64,000 bases of DNA from Variovorax sp. N23 (lineage in GTDB: Bacteria > Pseudomonadota > Gammaproteobacteria > Burkholderiales > Burkholderiaceae_C). A program made the position numbers and the translations under genes. The stretch spans positions 242,101 to 306,100 of the forward strand of contig NZ_JAOOPY010000005.1 of the NCBI RefSeq assembly GCF_025486315.1, in the 5' to 3' direction. Shown here in pieces: positions 25,277 to 33,054 of this stretch. Within the stretch, counting starts at the first letter, position 1, and each line of letters starts with the position of its first letter. Under the pieces are notes generated by a model, which saw only the letters and a program-made list of their open reading frames with translations, was not told the origin of the DNA and did not search any database.

Positions 25277-25915
25277 ATGGACATCACTTTGCACTACCTG
25301 TTCGACCCGCTGTGTGGCTGGTGCTACGGCGCCACGCCCGCCATTTCAGCGTTGGCCGACGAGCCCGGCATCGCTGTCGAACTGCGGGCCACCGGCCTGT
25401 TCTCCGGTGCGGGTGCGCGGGCGATGGACGATGGTTTCGCCGCCTTCGCGTGGACCAACGACCAGCGCATCGAACAGCTGACCGGGCAGCGCTTCACCGA
25501 ACGCTATCGCCAGCAGGTGCTCGGTGATCGCCAGCGGCCCTTCGACAGCGGTCCCGCCATGTTGGCGCTGACCGCGGTGTCCTTGACCGACCCGGCCCGC
25601 GAACTCGAAACCCTCAAGGCCATTCAGCACGCACGCTACGTCGACGGGAAGGACGTGACCTCGCTGACGACGCTGGCCGAGCTGTTGACAGGGCTGGGGC
25701 TCGCGCAGGCGGCCGCGCGGCTCGCGCAACCAGACGCGGCGCTTGTCGCCGCCGACCGGGCCCGTGTGGGCCGGGGCCAGGCACTGATGCGGGAGTTCGG
25801 CGCGCGCGGCGTGCCGACCCTGATCGCCGAGTCCGGCGCGAAGCGCTGGCAGGTGGATGCCGGTGCCGCCTACACCGATCCACGCGCGCTGATCAGCCAG
25901 CTGCAACGCGCCTGA
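25277..25915 (+). CDS. DsbA-family thioredoxin-fold protein
   Basis: A 212-residue DsbA-like protein with a CxxC active site, Cys13-Gly-Trp-Cys16 (FDPLCGWCYG), right after the first strand, a helical insertion, and the cis-Pro loop GVPTLI near the end. There is no signal peptide, so it acts in the cytoplasm, as do the FrnE/2-hydroxychromene-2-carboxylate isomerase-like branches of this superfamily. The ATG at 25277 is preferred; the frame is open to 25232, but the extra 15 residues do not resemble the family. It is the first gene of a three-gene operon with a degenerate MBL-fold gene (33 bp away) and an NTF2-like gene. A redox or glutathione-linked detoxification role is inferred only from context. 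Confidence 0.88.
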   Translation: MDITLHYLFDPLCGWCYGATPAISALADEPGIAVELRATGLFSGAGARAMDDGFAAFAWTNDQRIEQLTGQRFTERYRQQVLGDRQRPFDSGPAMLALTAVSLTDPARELETLKAIQHARYVDGKDVTSLTTLAELLTGLGLAQAAARLAQPDAALVAADRARVGRGQALMREFGARGVPTLIAESGAKRWQVDAGAAYTDPRALISQLQRA

Positions 25916-25948
25916 AAACCTCTTCTTACTTTCCCAAAGGAAAACACG

Positions 25949-26848
25949 ATGACAACACGCAGAGACCTGATTCAGACTTTCGCCGCCGCGGGTGTCGCGA
26001 CGGCCATCCTCGGAGTGAACAACGCCATGGCTGCATCGACCCCCCTGACCCTCCAGCATTTCCCCGCCGGTGAACAAGGCTTCTTCCGTGCCCCGGTCCT
26101 GGTCTCCGGCGCGCGCGAGGCCGTGCTGATCGACGGCGGCTTCACGCTGCCCGACGGCAAGGCCCTCGCCGAAGCGATCAAGGCCAATGGCAAGACACTG
26201 ACGACCCTCTACATCAGCCAGAGCGATCCCGACTACTACTTCAGCCTGGGCCCGATCAAGGCGGCGTTTCCTGCGGCGCGCGTCATCGCCGCGTCGGCCA
26301 CCATCGCGGCCATCAAGAGCAGCGTCGAGAAGAAGCTCGCGACCTGGGGTCCCCAGCTCAAGGAGAACGGCCCGCAGACCCTGTCGGACATCGTAATGCC
26401 CGAGGTGTTCGACGGCGCCTCGATCGCGCTGGAAGGCCAGTCCATCGAGATCGTCGATGCCGATGGCCTCGCCAACCGCCGTTACCTCGCGGTCAAGTCG
26501 CTCGACGCCCTCTTCGGCGGCGTGCTGGTGTTCGCTGGCGTGCACGTGTGGACAGCCGACACCCCGGGCGCCGAGGGTCGCCGCGCCTGGGTCAGGACGC
26601 TCGATGCGATGGCGGCCCGCAAGCCGGCCGTGGTGATCCCGGGCCACATGGCACCCGGCGCCGCGACGGACGCATCGGCGATCCGCTACACCCGCGACTA
26701 CCTCGTGGCGTTCGAGGAAGAACTGGCCAAGGCCGCCGACAGCGCCGCCCTCATCGCCGCCATGACCCGGCGCTATCCGACGGCCGGCATGGGCGTCGCG
26801 CTGCAGATCGGAGCGAAAGTCGCCAAGGGCGAGATGAAGTGGGGTTGA
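25949..26848 (+). CDS. Exported metallo-beta-lactamase-fold-like protein lacking the usual metal site
   Basis: A 299-residue protein with an apparent twin-arginine signal (TTRRDLIQTFAAAGVATAIL, then AMAAS). The body follows the MBL fold: strand motif AVLIDGGF, then the segment where the HxHxDH ligands should be, and late motifs GGVLVFAGVHVWTAD and VVIPGHMAPG. The metal motif reads Q91-S-D93-P-D95-Y96 (within YISQSDPDYYFSLG). Only the Asp of the standard ligands is kept and the three His are replaced. I know related MBL-like proteins with a DPDYYF motif, so this is probably a stable subfamily rather than a damaged gene. Catalysis and metal content are uncertain. Confidence 0.85.
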   Translation: MTTRRDLIQTFAAAGVATAILGVNNAMAASTPLTLQHFPAGEQGFFRAPVLVSGAREAVLIDGGFTLPDGKALAEAIKANGKTLTTLYISQSDPDYYFSLGPIKAAFPAARVIAASATIAAIKSSVEKKLATWGPQLKENGPQTLSDIVMPEVFDGASIALEGQSIEIVDADGLANRRYLAVKSLDALFGGVLVFAGVHVWTADTPGAEGRRAWVRTLDAMAARKPAVVIPGHMAPGAATDASAIRYTRDYLVAFEEELAKAADSAALIAAMTRRYPTAGMGVALQIGAKVAKGEMKWG

Positions 26849-26852
26849 TGCG

Positions 26853-27251
26853 ATGAGCACCAACCTGGACATCATCCGCGCGACCTACGAAGGCCCGTCG
26901 GAAGAGAACGGCAAGCACCTGCTCGCCGCCCTGGCCCCCGACGCCACCTGGACCGAAGCGGCCGGCTTCCCCTACGCCGGCACCTACACCGGCCCCGAGG
27001 AAATCTTCGACGAAGTCTTTCGCCGGCTGGCGACCGAGTGGGTGGGCTACAAGGCCGCGGTCCATACCTACCTGGCCGACGGCGATCGCGTCGCGGCCTT
27101 CGGCGTGTACTCCGGGACCTACGCGAAGACCGGCAAGTCCATGAGCGCGACCTTCGCGCATCTCTACAGGCTCAAGGACGGCAAGATCCAGAGCATGGAG
27201 CAGTACGTCGACAGCGCGCTGGTCCAGCAGGCGATGACGGCCACGCCCTAG
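26853..27251 (+). CDS. NTF2-like / SnoaL-type small alpha-beta barrel protein
   Basis: A 132-residue protein with the cone-shaped NTF2/SnoaL fold. An N-terminal helix (TNLDIIRATYEGPSEENGKH) is followed by LLAALAPDATWTEAAGFPYA, the characteristic TYTGPEEIFDEVF, and later strands ending KDGKIQSMEQYVDSALVQQA. Members bind or isomerise small hydrophobic molecules; many are uncharacterised. It starts 4 bases after the MBL-like gene's stop and is surely co-transcribed with it. There is no signal peptide. The pairing with an exported MBL-like protein and a cytoplasmic DsbA-like protein gives no established pathway. Confidence 0.85.
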   Translation: MSTNLDIIRATYEGPSEENGKHLLAALAPDATWTEAAGFPYAGTYTGPEEIFDEVFRRLATEWVGYKAAVHTYLADGDRVAAFGVYSGTYAKTGKSMSATFAHLYRLKDGKIQSMEQYVDSALVQQAMTATP

Positions 27252-27283
27252 CGAAGAAGCGTTCGGCGAGGTTGACTTAGACT

Positions 27284-27325
27284 CTATTTAGATATATCGT
27301 TATTAAATTCGATACAACGAAATAG
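27284..27325. promoter_or_regulatory. Interrupted palindrome at the yqjI-like gene (probable autoregulatory site)
   Basis: Nested inverted repeats share one centre (27304.5): CTATTT (27284-27289) with AAATAG (27320-27325), and TATCG (27295-27299) with CGATA (27310-27314). The element is strikingly AT-rich against the surrounding DNA and ends five bases before the ATG. PadR-type YqjI represses its own gene and yqjH through AT-rich palindromes of this kind. No Shine-Dalgarno sequence is visible. Confidence 0.62.
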
Positions 27326-27330
27326 ATGTC

Positions 27331-27924
27331 ATGCACCCTTCTCATCACCACCACCCTGCCCACGGCCATCACCACGCCTGCATCCGTCGCGGCGAGCACG
27401 ACGACGGCCTGGGTGGCGGCCGCGGCCACCGCGGCGACGGCGACGGCCCGCGCGGCGGCCGCATCTTCGGCCACGGCGGCCTGCGCTTCGTGCTGCTGCA
27501 GCTGATCGCCGACAAGCCCAGCCATGGCTACGAACTGATCAAGTCCATCGAGGACCGCCTCGGCGGTGCCTACAGCCCGAGCCCGGGCACCGTCTACCCG
27601 ACGCTCACGCTGATGGAAGAACAGGGCTGCCTCAGCGTCGAGGAGGCCGATGCCGGCGGCCGCAAGCGCTACCGCATTACCGACGCCGGCCAGGCTTTCC
27701 TGGCCGACAACCGCGCCACCGCCGACGCCATGCTGGCGCGCATGCAGGGCGGCGTCGACGGCGCCGGCCCGCGAGGCGGCCGGCCACCGCAGGTCACGCG
27801 CGCCATCGAGAACCTCAAGCTCGCCATGCGGATGCGGCTGTCGCGCGAAGCGCTGACACCCGAGCAAGCCAACGCCTTCGCCGCGGTGCTCGACCATGCG
27901 GCCCAACAGCTCGAACAGATCTAG
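27331..27924 (+). CDS. yqjI: Metal-sensing PadR-family repressor (YqjI type)
   Basis: A 197-residue PadR regulator. The first 36 or so residues are a His-rich metal-binding extension (HPSHHHHPAHGHHHAC, then more His, Asp and Gly). The winged helix follows, with the YqjI-type entry FGHGGLRFVLLQLIADKPSH and then GYELIKSIEDRLGGAYSPSP and GTVYPTLTLMEEQG. A C-terminal dimerisation helix ends the protein. In E. coli, YqjI uses such an extension to sense nickel and iron and represses the ferric-siderophore reductase gene yqjH. Here the yqjH-like gene follows two bases after the stop, on the same strand rather than divergent, which strengthens the assignment. Confidence 0.9.
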   Translation: MHPSHHHHPAHGHHHACIRRGEHDDGLGGGRGHRGDGDGPRGGRIFGHGGLRFVLLQLIADKPSHGYELIKSIEDRLGGAYSPSPGTVYPTLTLMEEQGCLSVEEADAGGRKRYRITDAGQAFLADNRATADAMLARMQGGVDGAGPRGGRPPQVTRAIENLKLAMRMRLSREALTPEQANAFAAVLDHAAQQLEQI

Positions 27925-27926
27925 CC

Positions 27927-28748
27927 ATGAACGACACCTCCCTCCTCCCCGACCGCACGCCGCAGCGCGTGCGCCACACGCTGCGCTTTCGCGAGCTCGC
28001 GGTGCAGGCGGTGCAGCGCGTCACGCCGCACCTGGTGCGCATCACGCTCGGCGGCGAGGCGCTCGACGGCTTCACCAGCCCCGGCTTCGACGACCACGTG
28101 AAGCTCTTCTTCCCCGACGAAGCCACCGGCGCGCTGACGCTGCCGACCGTCGGCCCGGACGGCCCGATCTGGCCCGAAGGCCGCAAGCCGACGATGCGCG
28201 ACTACACGCCCCGCCACTTCGACGCCACGGCGCAGACGCTGGAGATCGACTTCGCGCTGCACGAAGCCGGCCCCGCCACGCGCTGGGCCGAACAGGCGGC
28301 CGTCGGCCAGCGCCTGGGCGTCGGCGGCCCGCGCGGCTCCTTCATCGTGCCGACCGCGTTCGACTGGCATCTGCTGATCGGCGACGACACCGCCTTGCCG
28401 GCCATCTCGCGGCGCCTGGCCGAACTGCCGAAGGGCGCGCGCGCCGTCGTGCTGGCCGAAGTCGACAGCGCTGCCGACCATGTCGAGCTGCCGAGCGGGG
28501 CCGACGTCGACATCACCTGGGTCCACCGCACCGGCGCCATCGCCGACACGCCGCCGCTGCTGGCCGCGCTGCACGCCACGCGCCTGCCGACCGGCGCCTT
28601 CCACGCATGGATCGGCTGCGAGTCCGCCCATGCCAAGGCGCTGCGCGCGCACCTGATCGACGAATGCCGCGCCAACCCGAAGTGGATCCGTGCCTCGGGC
28701 TACTGGCGCGCGGGCACGGCCGCGACGCACGATTCGCACGACGAATAG
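27927..28748 (+). CDS. yqjH: Siderophore-interacting protein / ferric-siderophore reductase (YqjH type)
   Basis: A 273-residue flavoprotein of the ViuB/YqjH family that releases iron from imported siderophores by reduction. The FAD-binding domain contains [22 protein letters not shown] and the diagnostic RDYTPRHFD. The NAD(P)H domain has [23 protein letters not shown] and the terminal [20 protein letters not shown] with WRAG at the end. It is transcribed directly downstream of the YqjI-like repressor and is probably co-regulated by metal. The gene is convergent with queG, eight bases apart. Confidence 0.93.
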   Translation: MNDTSLLPDRTPQRVRHTLRFRELAVQAVQRVTPHLVRITLGGEALDGFTSPGFDDHVKLFFPDEATGALTLPTVGPDGPIWPEGRKPTMRDYTPRHFDATAQTLEIDFALHEAGPATRWAEQAAVGQRLGVGGPRGSFIVPTAFDWHLLIGDDTALPAISRRLAELPKGARAVVLAEVDSAADHVELPSGADVDITWVHRTGAIADTPPLLAALHATRLPTGAFHAWIGCESAHAKALRAHLIDECRANPKWIRASGYWRAGTAATHDSHDE

Positions 28749-28755
28749 CGCGTCT

Positions 28756-29823
28756 TCAGACGGCCTGCGCCAGGGCCCACGCGACATGCTCGCGCACCAG
28801 CGGGCTCGGATCGTCCCGGCGTGACGCGAGCGCCGCAACGGCCTCGCCCTGCCCGGCCCGCGCCGCGTTGCCCAGCGCCACGGCGATGTTGCGCAGCCAG
28901 CGCTCGTGGCCGATGCGGCGGATCGGGCTGCCTTCGGTATGGCGCAGGAACTCGTCCTCGGTCCACGCGAACAGGTCGGCGAGCATGCGGCCGGTGAGCC
29001 CGTCGCGCGCATCGAAGTCGGGCAGCGCGCTCTTCTTCGCGAACTTGTTCCAGGGGCAGATCAGCTGGCAGTCGTCGCAGCCGTAGATGCGGTTGCCCAT
29101 CAGCGCGCGCAGTTCCAGCGGGATGGCACCCGGGTGCTCGATGGTGAGGTACGAGATGCAGCGCCGTGCGTCGAGCCGTTGCGGCGCGACGATGGCCTGC
29201 GTCGGGCACACGTCGATGCAGGCACTGCACGATCCGCAGTGCGCGCTGACCGGCTCGCTCGGCGGCAGGGCCATGTCGACATAGATCTCGCCCAGGAAGA
29301 ACATCGAGCCGGCGTCGCGGTCGAGCACCAGCGTGTGCTTGCCGCGCCAGCCCTGGCCGCTGCGTGAGGCGAGTTCGGCTTCCATCACCGGCGCCGAATC
29401 GGTGAAGGCGCGGTGGCCGAAGGGGCCGACCTCCTGCGCGATGCGCTCGGCCAGTTTCGCGAGCCGGCTGCGCAAGACCTTGTGGTAGTCGCGGCCCCGC
29501 GCATACAGCGAGACGATCGCCTCGCCGGGCCGCGTCAGCCGGTCGAACTCGACGGCCTGCCAGTCATCGGCGGTGGCGCGCGGCAGGTAGTCCATGCGCG
29601 CGGTGATGACCGACACGGTGCCCGGCACCAGCTCGGCCGGCCGGGCACGGCGCGTGCCGTGGGCGGCCATGTAATGCATCTCGCCATGGAACCCTTGGGC
29701 CAGCCATTGCATCAGACCCGCCTCGGCGCTCGACAGATCGATGCCCGCGACGCCGATTTGGGAGAATCCCAGTTCCCGGGCCCAGGCCTGAATCCGATTG
29801 ACGAGTTGATGGCTGCCGATCAC
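28756..29823 (-). CDS. queG: Epoxyqueuosine reductase
   Basis: A 355-residue cobalamin-dependent iron-sulfur enzyme that performs the last step of queuosine synthesis in tRNA. The N-terminal half has the DUF1730 signatures (YLPRATADDWQ, SLYARGRDYHKVLRSRL, FTDSAPVMEAELA, GWRGKHTLVLDRDAGSMFFL). Two 4Fe-4S clusters follow (CGSCSACIDVCPTQAI; CDDCQLICPW), then a C-terminal HEAT-like segment. No ATG fits: the best start is GTG at 29823 (IGSHQLVNRIQAWARELGF), so its first codons overlap the start of the divergent tsaE gene by 15 bases. Alternative starts further in would cut conserved sequence. Confidence 0.93.
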   Translation of the reverse strand: MIGSHQLVNRIQAWARELGFSQIGVAGIDLSSAEAGLMQWLAQGFHGEMHYMAAHGTRRARPAELVPGTVSVITARMDYLPRATADDWQAVEFDRLTRPGEAIVSLYARGRDYHKVLRSRLAKLAERIAQEVGPFGHRAFTDSAPVMEAELASRSGQGWRGKHTLVLDRDAGSMFFLGEIYVDMALPPSEPVSAHCGSCSACIDVCPTQAIVAPQRLDARRCISYLTIEHPGAIPLELRALMGNRIYGCDDCQLICPWNKFAKKSALPDFDARDGLTGRMLADLFAWTEDEFLRHTEGSPIRRIGHERWLRNIAVALGNAARAGQGEAVAALASRRDDPSPLVREHVAWALAQAV

Positions 29824-30309
29824 CTGCCGATTGTAGAAACGCCCAGCGCCACCTTGACGTGGCAAGGCGAAGCCGACACCGAGGCCTTCGCGCGTGCGCT
29901 CGCGAGCGCCCCGGCGCTGCGCGATGCCTTCATCGCGCTGCAGGGCGAACTGGGCGCCGGCAAGACCACCTTCGTGCGGCACCTGCTGCGCGCGCTCGGC
30001 ATCACCGGCCGCATCAAGAGCCCGACCTACGCCGTCGTCGAGCCGCACGAGGCGCCCGACGGCCTGCCCATCTTCCATTTCGACTTCTACCGTTTCAGCG
30101 ACCCACGCGAGTGGGAAGACGCGGGCTTTCGCGATCTGTTCGCGGGCCCCGGCCTCAAGCTGGCGGAGTGGCCGGACCACGCCGCGGGCCACCTGCCGCC
30201 CGCGGACCTCACCCTTAGGATCGAAGCCATGACCGACGACACCCGCACCGTCCACCTGACCGCCGGCACGCCGCGCGGCCACACGCTGCTGGCGGCCGCC
30301 GCCGCATGA
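29809..30309 (+). CDS. tsaE: tRNA threonylcarbamoyladenosine synthesis ATPase TsaE
   Basis: A 166-residue P-loop ATPase needed for the t6A37 modification of tRNA. Walker A is QGELGAGKTTFVRHLLRALG, followed by the family motif SPTYAVVEPHE, HFDFYRF and EWPD. The ATG at 29809 gives a normal length; a longer frame to 29413 is antisense to queG. The gene overlaps amiC by four bases (ATGA). In E. coli too, tsaE precedes an amidase gene, mutL and miaA, so this is the start of a conserved but here interrupted block. Confidence 0.94.
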   Translation: MAADHLPIVETPSATLTWQGEADTEAFARALASAPALRDAFIALQGELGAGKTTFVRHLLRALGITGRIKSPTYAVVEPHEAPDGLPIFHFDFYRFSDPREWEDAGFRDLFAGPGLKLAEWPDHAAGHLPPADLTLRIEAMTDDTRTVHLTAGTPRGHTLLAAAAA

Positions 30310-31811
30310 CGAAGGCGCAGCCCCTCCTCCCGTCGCCGCGCCGCGCCTTCCTGAAGGCCGGCAGCCTGGTGCTGCTGCTGGGCGTGCAGGAGATCGCGCG
30401 CGGCGCCACCATCATGGCGGTGCGCGTCTGGCCCGCCGACGACTACACGCGCGTCACCATCGAGTCCGACGGCCGGCTGCAGACGCAACAGCTCACGGTG
30501 GGCAGCCCACCGCGGCTGGCGGTCGACATCCAGGGCATCGAACTGAACCCCGCGCTGCGCGAGCTGGTCGGCAAGATCAAGCCGGGCGACCCGTTCATCA
30601 ACGGGCTGCGCGTCGGCCAGTTCGCACCCGGCGTGGTGCGCATCGTGTTCGACCTCAAGCAGGCGGTGCAGCCGCAGGTGTTCTCGCTCGCGCCGATCGC
30701 CGCTTACCGGCACCGGCTGGTGCTCGACCTCTTCCCGGAGCGGCCGGTGGACCCGATGGAAGCGCTGATCGCCGAGCGCCTGCGCGACGCGCCGCGCGCC
30801 GGGAGCAGTGACACAACGGTGGCCGGCATCGCGCCACGCGATCTGGCCACACTCGGTGCGCCGCCCGCACCCACGCGCGCGGCCCCGCCCGGCGTCGACC
30901 CGCTGGGTGACCTGATGGCGCAGCAGTCGACCCGACCGGCAACGCAAACCTCGGGCGCGCCGTCGCTGGTCGCGCCACCGCAACTGCCGCCGGTGGTGGC
31001 GACCGCACCGCTGAAACCGGCCGCGCCGCCCGCACCCGCACCATCACGCAGCGCACCGCCCACCACGGCCACCGCCAGCCGCACCGACCGCATCATCATC
31101 ATCGCGCTCGACCCCGGCCACGGCGGCGAAGACCCGGGCGCCATCGGCCCCGCCGGCACGCGCGAGAAAGACATCGTGCTGCAGGTGGCGCACCGGCTGC
31201 GCGAGCGCATCAACGCGGCCAGCGTGAACGGCAGCCCGATGCGCGCCTTCCTCACGCGCGACGCCGACTTCTTCGTGCCGCTGGGCGTGCGCGTGCAGAA
31301 GGCGCGGCGCGTGCAGGCCGACCTGTTCGTCAGCATCCACGCCGACGCCTTCACCACGCCCGCGGCCAGCGGCGCGAGCGTGTTCGCGCTGAGCCAGTCG
31401 GGCGCCTCCAGCAGCGCCGCGCGCTGGATGGCCAACAAGGAGAACCAGGCCGACAAGGTCGGCGGGCTCAACATGGGCGAGCACGAGGTGCAGGTGCAGC
31501 GGGCGCTGCTCGACATGAGCACCACCGCGCAGATCAACGACAGCCTCAAGCTCGGCAGCGCCATGCTGGGCGAGATCCGCAACATCGGGGCGCGCCTGCA
31601 CAAGGGCAGCGTCGAGCAGGCCGGGTTCGCGGTGCTGAAGGCGCCGGACATCCCCAGCGTGCTGGTCGAGACCGCCTTCATCAGCAACCCCGACGAGGAA
31701 GCCAAGCTGCGCAGCACGCAGTACCAGGAGAACCTGGCCGATGCGCTGATGCGCGGCATCCAGCGCTACTTCGCGCAGAACCCGCCGCTGGCGCGCAGCC
31801 GGCAGTTGTGA
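30306..31811 (+). CDS. amiC: N-acetylmuramoyl-L-alanine amidase (AmiC type), Tat-exported
   Basis: A 501-residue periplasmic amidase that cleaves septal peptidoglycan during daughter-cell separation. A twin-arginine signal is at residues 12-17 (RRAFLK) before a hydrophobic stretch. An AMIN domain follows (VRVWPADDYTRVTIESDG to about residue 150), then a linker of about 110 residues rich in Pro, Ala and Thr, and the zinc-dependent Amidase_3 domain. The zinc-site motifs are LDPGHGGEDPG, REKDIVLQVA and VSIHADAF; the catalytic-Glu motif is LVETAFISNPDEE. The Tat signal is the same export route used by E. coli AmiA and AmiC. Confidence 0.95.
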   Translation: MTKAQPLLPSPRRAFLKAGSLVLLLGVQEIARGATIMAVRVWPADDYTRVTIESDGRLQTQQLTVGSPPRLAVDIQGIELNPALRELVGKIKPGDPFINGLRVGQFAPGVVRIVFDLKQAVQPQVFSLAPIAAYRHRLVLDLFPERPVDPMEALIAERLRDAPRAGSSDTTVAGIAPRDLATLGAPPAPTRAAPPGVDPLGDLMAQQSTRPATQTSGAPSLVAPPQLPPVVATAPLKPAAPPAPAPSRSAPPTTATASRTDRIIIIALDPGHGGEDPGAIGPAGTREKDIVLQVAHRLRERINAASVNGSPMRAFLTRDADFFVPLGVRVQKARRVQADLFVSIHADAFTTPAASGASVFALSQSGASSSAARWMANKENQADKVGGLNMGEHEVQVQRALLDMSTTAQINDSLKLGSAMLGEIRNIGARLHKGSVEQAGFAVLKAPDIPSVLVETAFISNPDEEAKLRSTQYQENLADALMRGIQRYFAQNPPLARSRQL

Positions 31812-31939
31812 GCCAGGTGAGCCAGGCCGTCCCGCAGGGATGGCGCGCCGTGTCGCGCAGGCAGCGGTGGTCTGCTCCTACAGGTTCGGCGCGGACGGTC
31901 CAGACAATGGCTTCATCACATCATCGAAAGGTGGACACC

Positions 31940-32206
31940 ATGAAGACACGTCTCTGGATCAGCGCGGCGGCGGCCGCTTCCCTCGTGACCCTGGTCGGTT
32001 GCGCCGGCACGGGCCCCAACCAGCAACTGGGTGTGGCAGGCGGTGCCGTCGGCGGCGCCCTGATCGGCAATGCGATCGGCGGCAGCACGGCGGCGACGGT
32101 CGGCGGCGCGGCCATCGGCGGACTGGTGGGCAACGAAGTCGGCCGCAATGCCGATCAGCGCAACCAACAACGTTCTTACTACCCGAACAATGGTCCCCGG
32201 TACTAG
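31940..32206 (+). CDS. Glycine-zipper outer-membrane lipoprotein
   Basis: An 88-residue lipoprotein with signal sequence MKTRLWISAAAAASLVTLVG and a lipobox ending at Cys (VGC). It carries a double glycine-zipper segment (GVAGGAVGGALIGNAIGG, then AATVGGAAIGGLVGNEVG), as in the SlyB/OsmB-like 2TM families, and a short polar tail. Position -12 carries an AAAGGTGG ribosome site, supporting the ATG at 31940 over the longer open frame to 31808. Proteins of this type sit at the outer membrane and respond to envelope stress in several bacteria; the exact role here is unknown. Confidence 0.88.
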   Translation: MKTRLWISAAAAASLVTLVGCAGTGPNQQLGVAGGAVGGALIGNAIGGSTAATVGGAAIGGLVGNEVGRNADQRNQQRSYYPNNGPRY

Positions 32207-32310
32207 GCTCTCCCCCAGGTTGGCTCACTGCGTGTAGCCGCCCACCCCCTCACCGGGGGCGATACCTGCGGCCCGGCAGAGCCGGTTCCGCGGTATCTCT
32301 GGAACAGTCG

Positions 32311-32333
32311 TAAGGCGCACGTTGTGCGCCTTA
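32311..32333. terminator. Perfect hairpin between convergent genes
   Basis: A 10-bp perfect stem (TAAGGCGCAC with GTGCGCCTTA) and a 3-base loop lie between the lipoprotein gene and the convergent dedA gene. No T-run follows on either strand, so it is a candidate bidirectional terminator or transcript-stabilising hairpin rather than a textbook rho-independent terminator. Confidence 0.5.
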
Positions 32334-32346
32334 CTCCGTTTGGCGA

Positions 32347-33015
32347 TCAGGAACCTGGGGTTGTTGCAGCCCGCGCTTTCTCGGCGCGGCCGGCGCGCCA
32401 GGCGCCGAAGATGGCGACGAGGCCGGGCACGAGGATCAGGCCCCAGATGATCTTCTCGAGGTGCTGGCGCACCAGGGGCAGATTGCCGAAGAAGTAACCT
32501 GCCGTGGCGATGCCCAGCACCCAGATCAGCGCGCCGACGACATTGAACATCGTGAACTTGGCGCGGTTCATTTCGGCGACGCCGGCCACGAAGGGCGCGA
32601 AGGTGCGGATGAAGGGCATGAAGCGCGCCAGGATGACGGTCACGCCGCCATAGCGCTCGTAGAAGCCGTGCGCCTGGTTGAAGGCCTTCTTGTTGAAGAA
32701 GCGCGAGTCTTCCCACTGGAACACCTTCGGCCCGAAATACCGGCCGATGCTGTAGTTGCACTGGTCGCCCAGGATGGCGGCGGCGATCAGCACCGCGCAG
32801 GCGATGGGGAAACTCATCAGGCCGATGCCGCACAAGGCCCCGACGATGAAGAGCAGCGAGTCGCCCGGCAGGAAGGGCATCACGACGACGCCCGTCTCCA
32901 CGAACACGATGGCGAAGAGCAGCGCATACACCCAGGGCCCGTAGGCGATCACGAAGGCCTCGAGGTGTTTGTCGATGTGGAGGATGAAATCCAGAAGAAA
33001 GTGCACGATGTCCAT
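32347..33015 (-). CDS. DedA-family inner-membrane protein
   Basis: A 222-residue DedA-family protein. Bacterial members act as lipid-carrier flippases or support membrane homeostasis. It has the re-entrant segment with FVETGVVVMPFLPGDSLLF, the acidic/polar motif GDQCNYSIGRYFGPKVF, and the family signature ILARFMPFIRTFAPFVAG, with five to six hydrophobic stretches. The start at 33015 (MDIVHFLLDF) is chosen; an in-frame ATG three codons earlier at 33024 is possible. It is divergent from mutL with a 39-bp gap, inserted into what is elsewhere a contiguous amidase-mutL order. Confidence 0.92.
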   Translation of the reverse strand: MDIVHFLLDFILHIDKHLEAFVIAYGPWVYALLFAIVFVETGVVVMPFLPGDSLLFIVGALCGIGLMSFPIACAVLIAAAILGDQCNYSIGRYFGPKVFQWEDSRFFNKKAFNQAHGFYERYGGVTVILARFMPFIRTFAPFVAGVAEMNRAKFTMFNVVGALIWVLGIATAGYFFGNLPLVRQHLEKIIWGLILVPGLVAIFGAWRAGRAEKARAATTPGS

Positions 33016-33054
33016 GCCGCGCATTATCCCGATGCCGACTTCTAGAATGCCCCG

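Noticed and set aside
25949..26848. Treating the MBL-like gene as a pseudogene because its metal motif is missing
   Set aside because: The frame is intact, has a Tat-type signal and tight operon spacing, and the DPDYYF variant looks like a subfamily feature rather than decay.
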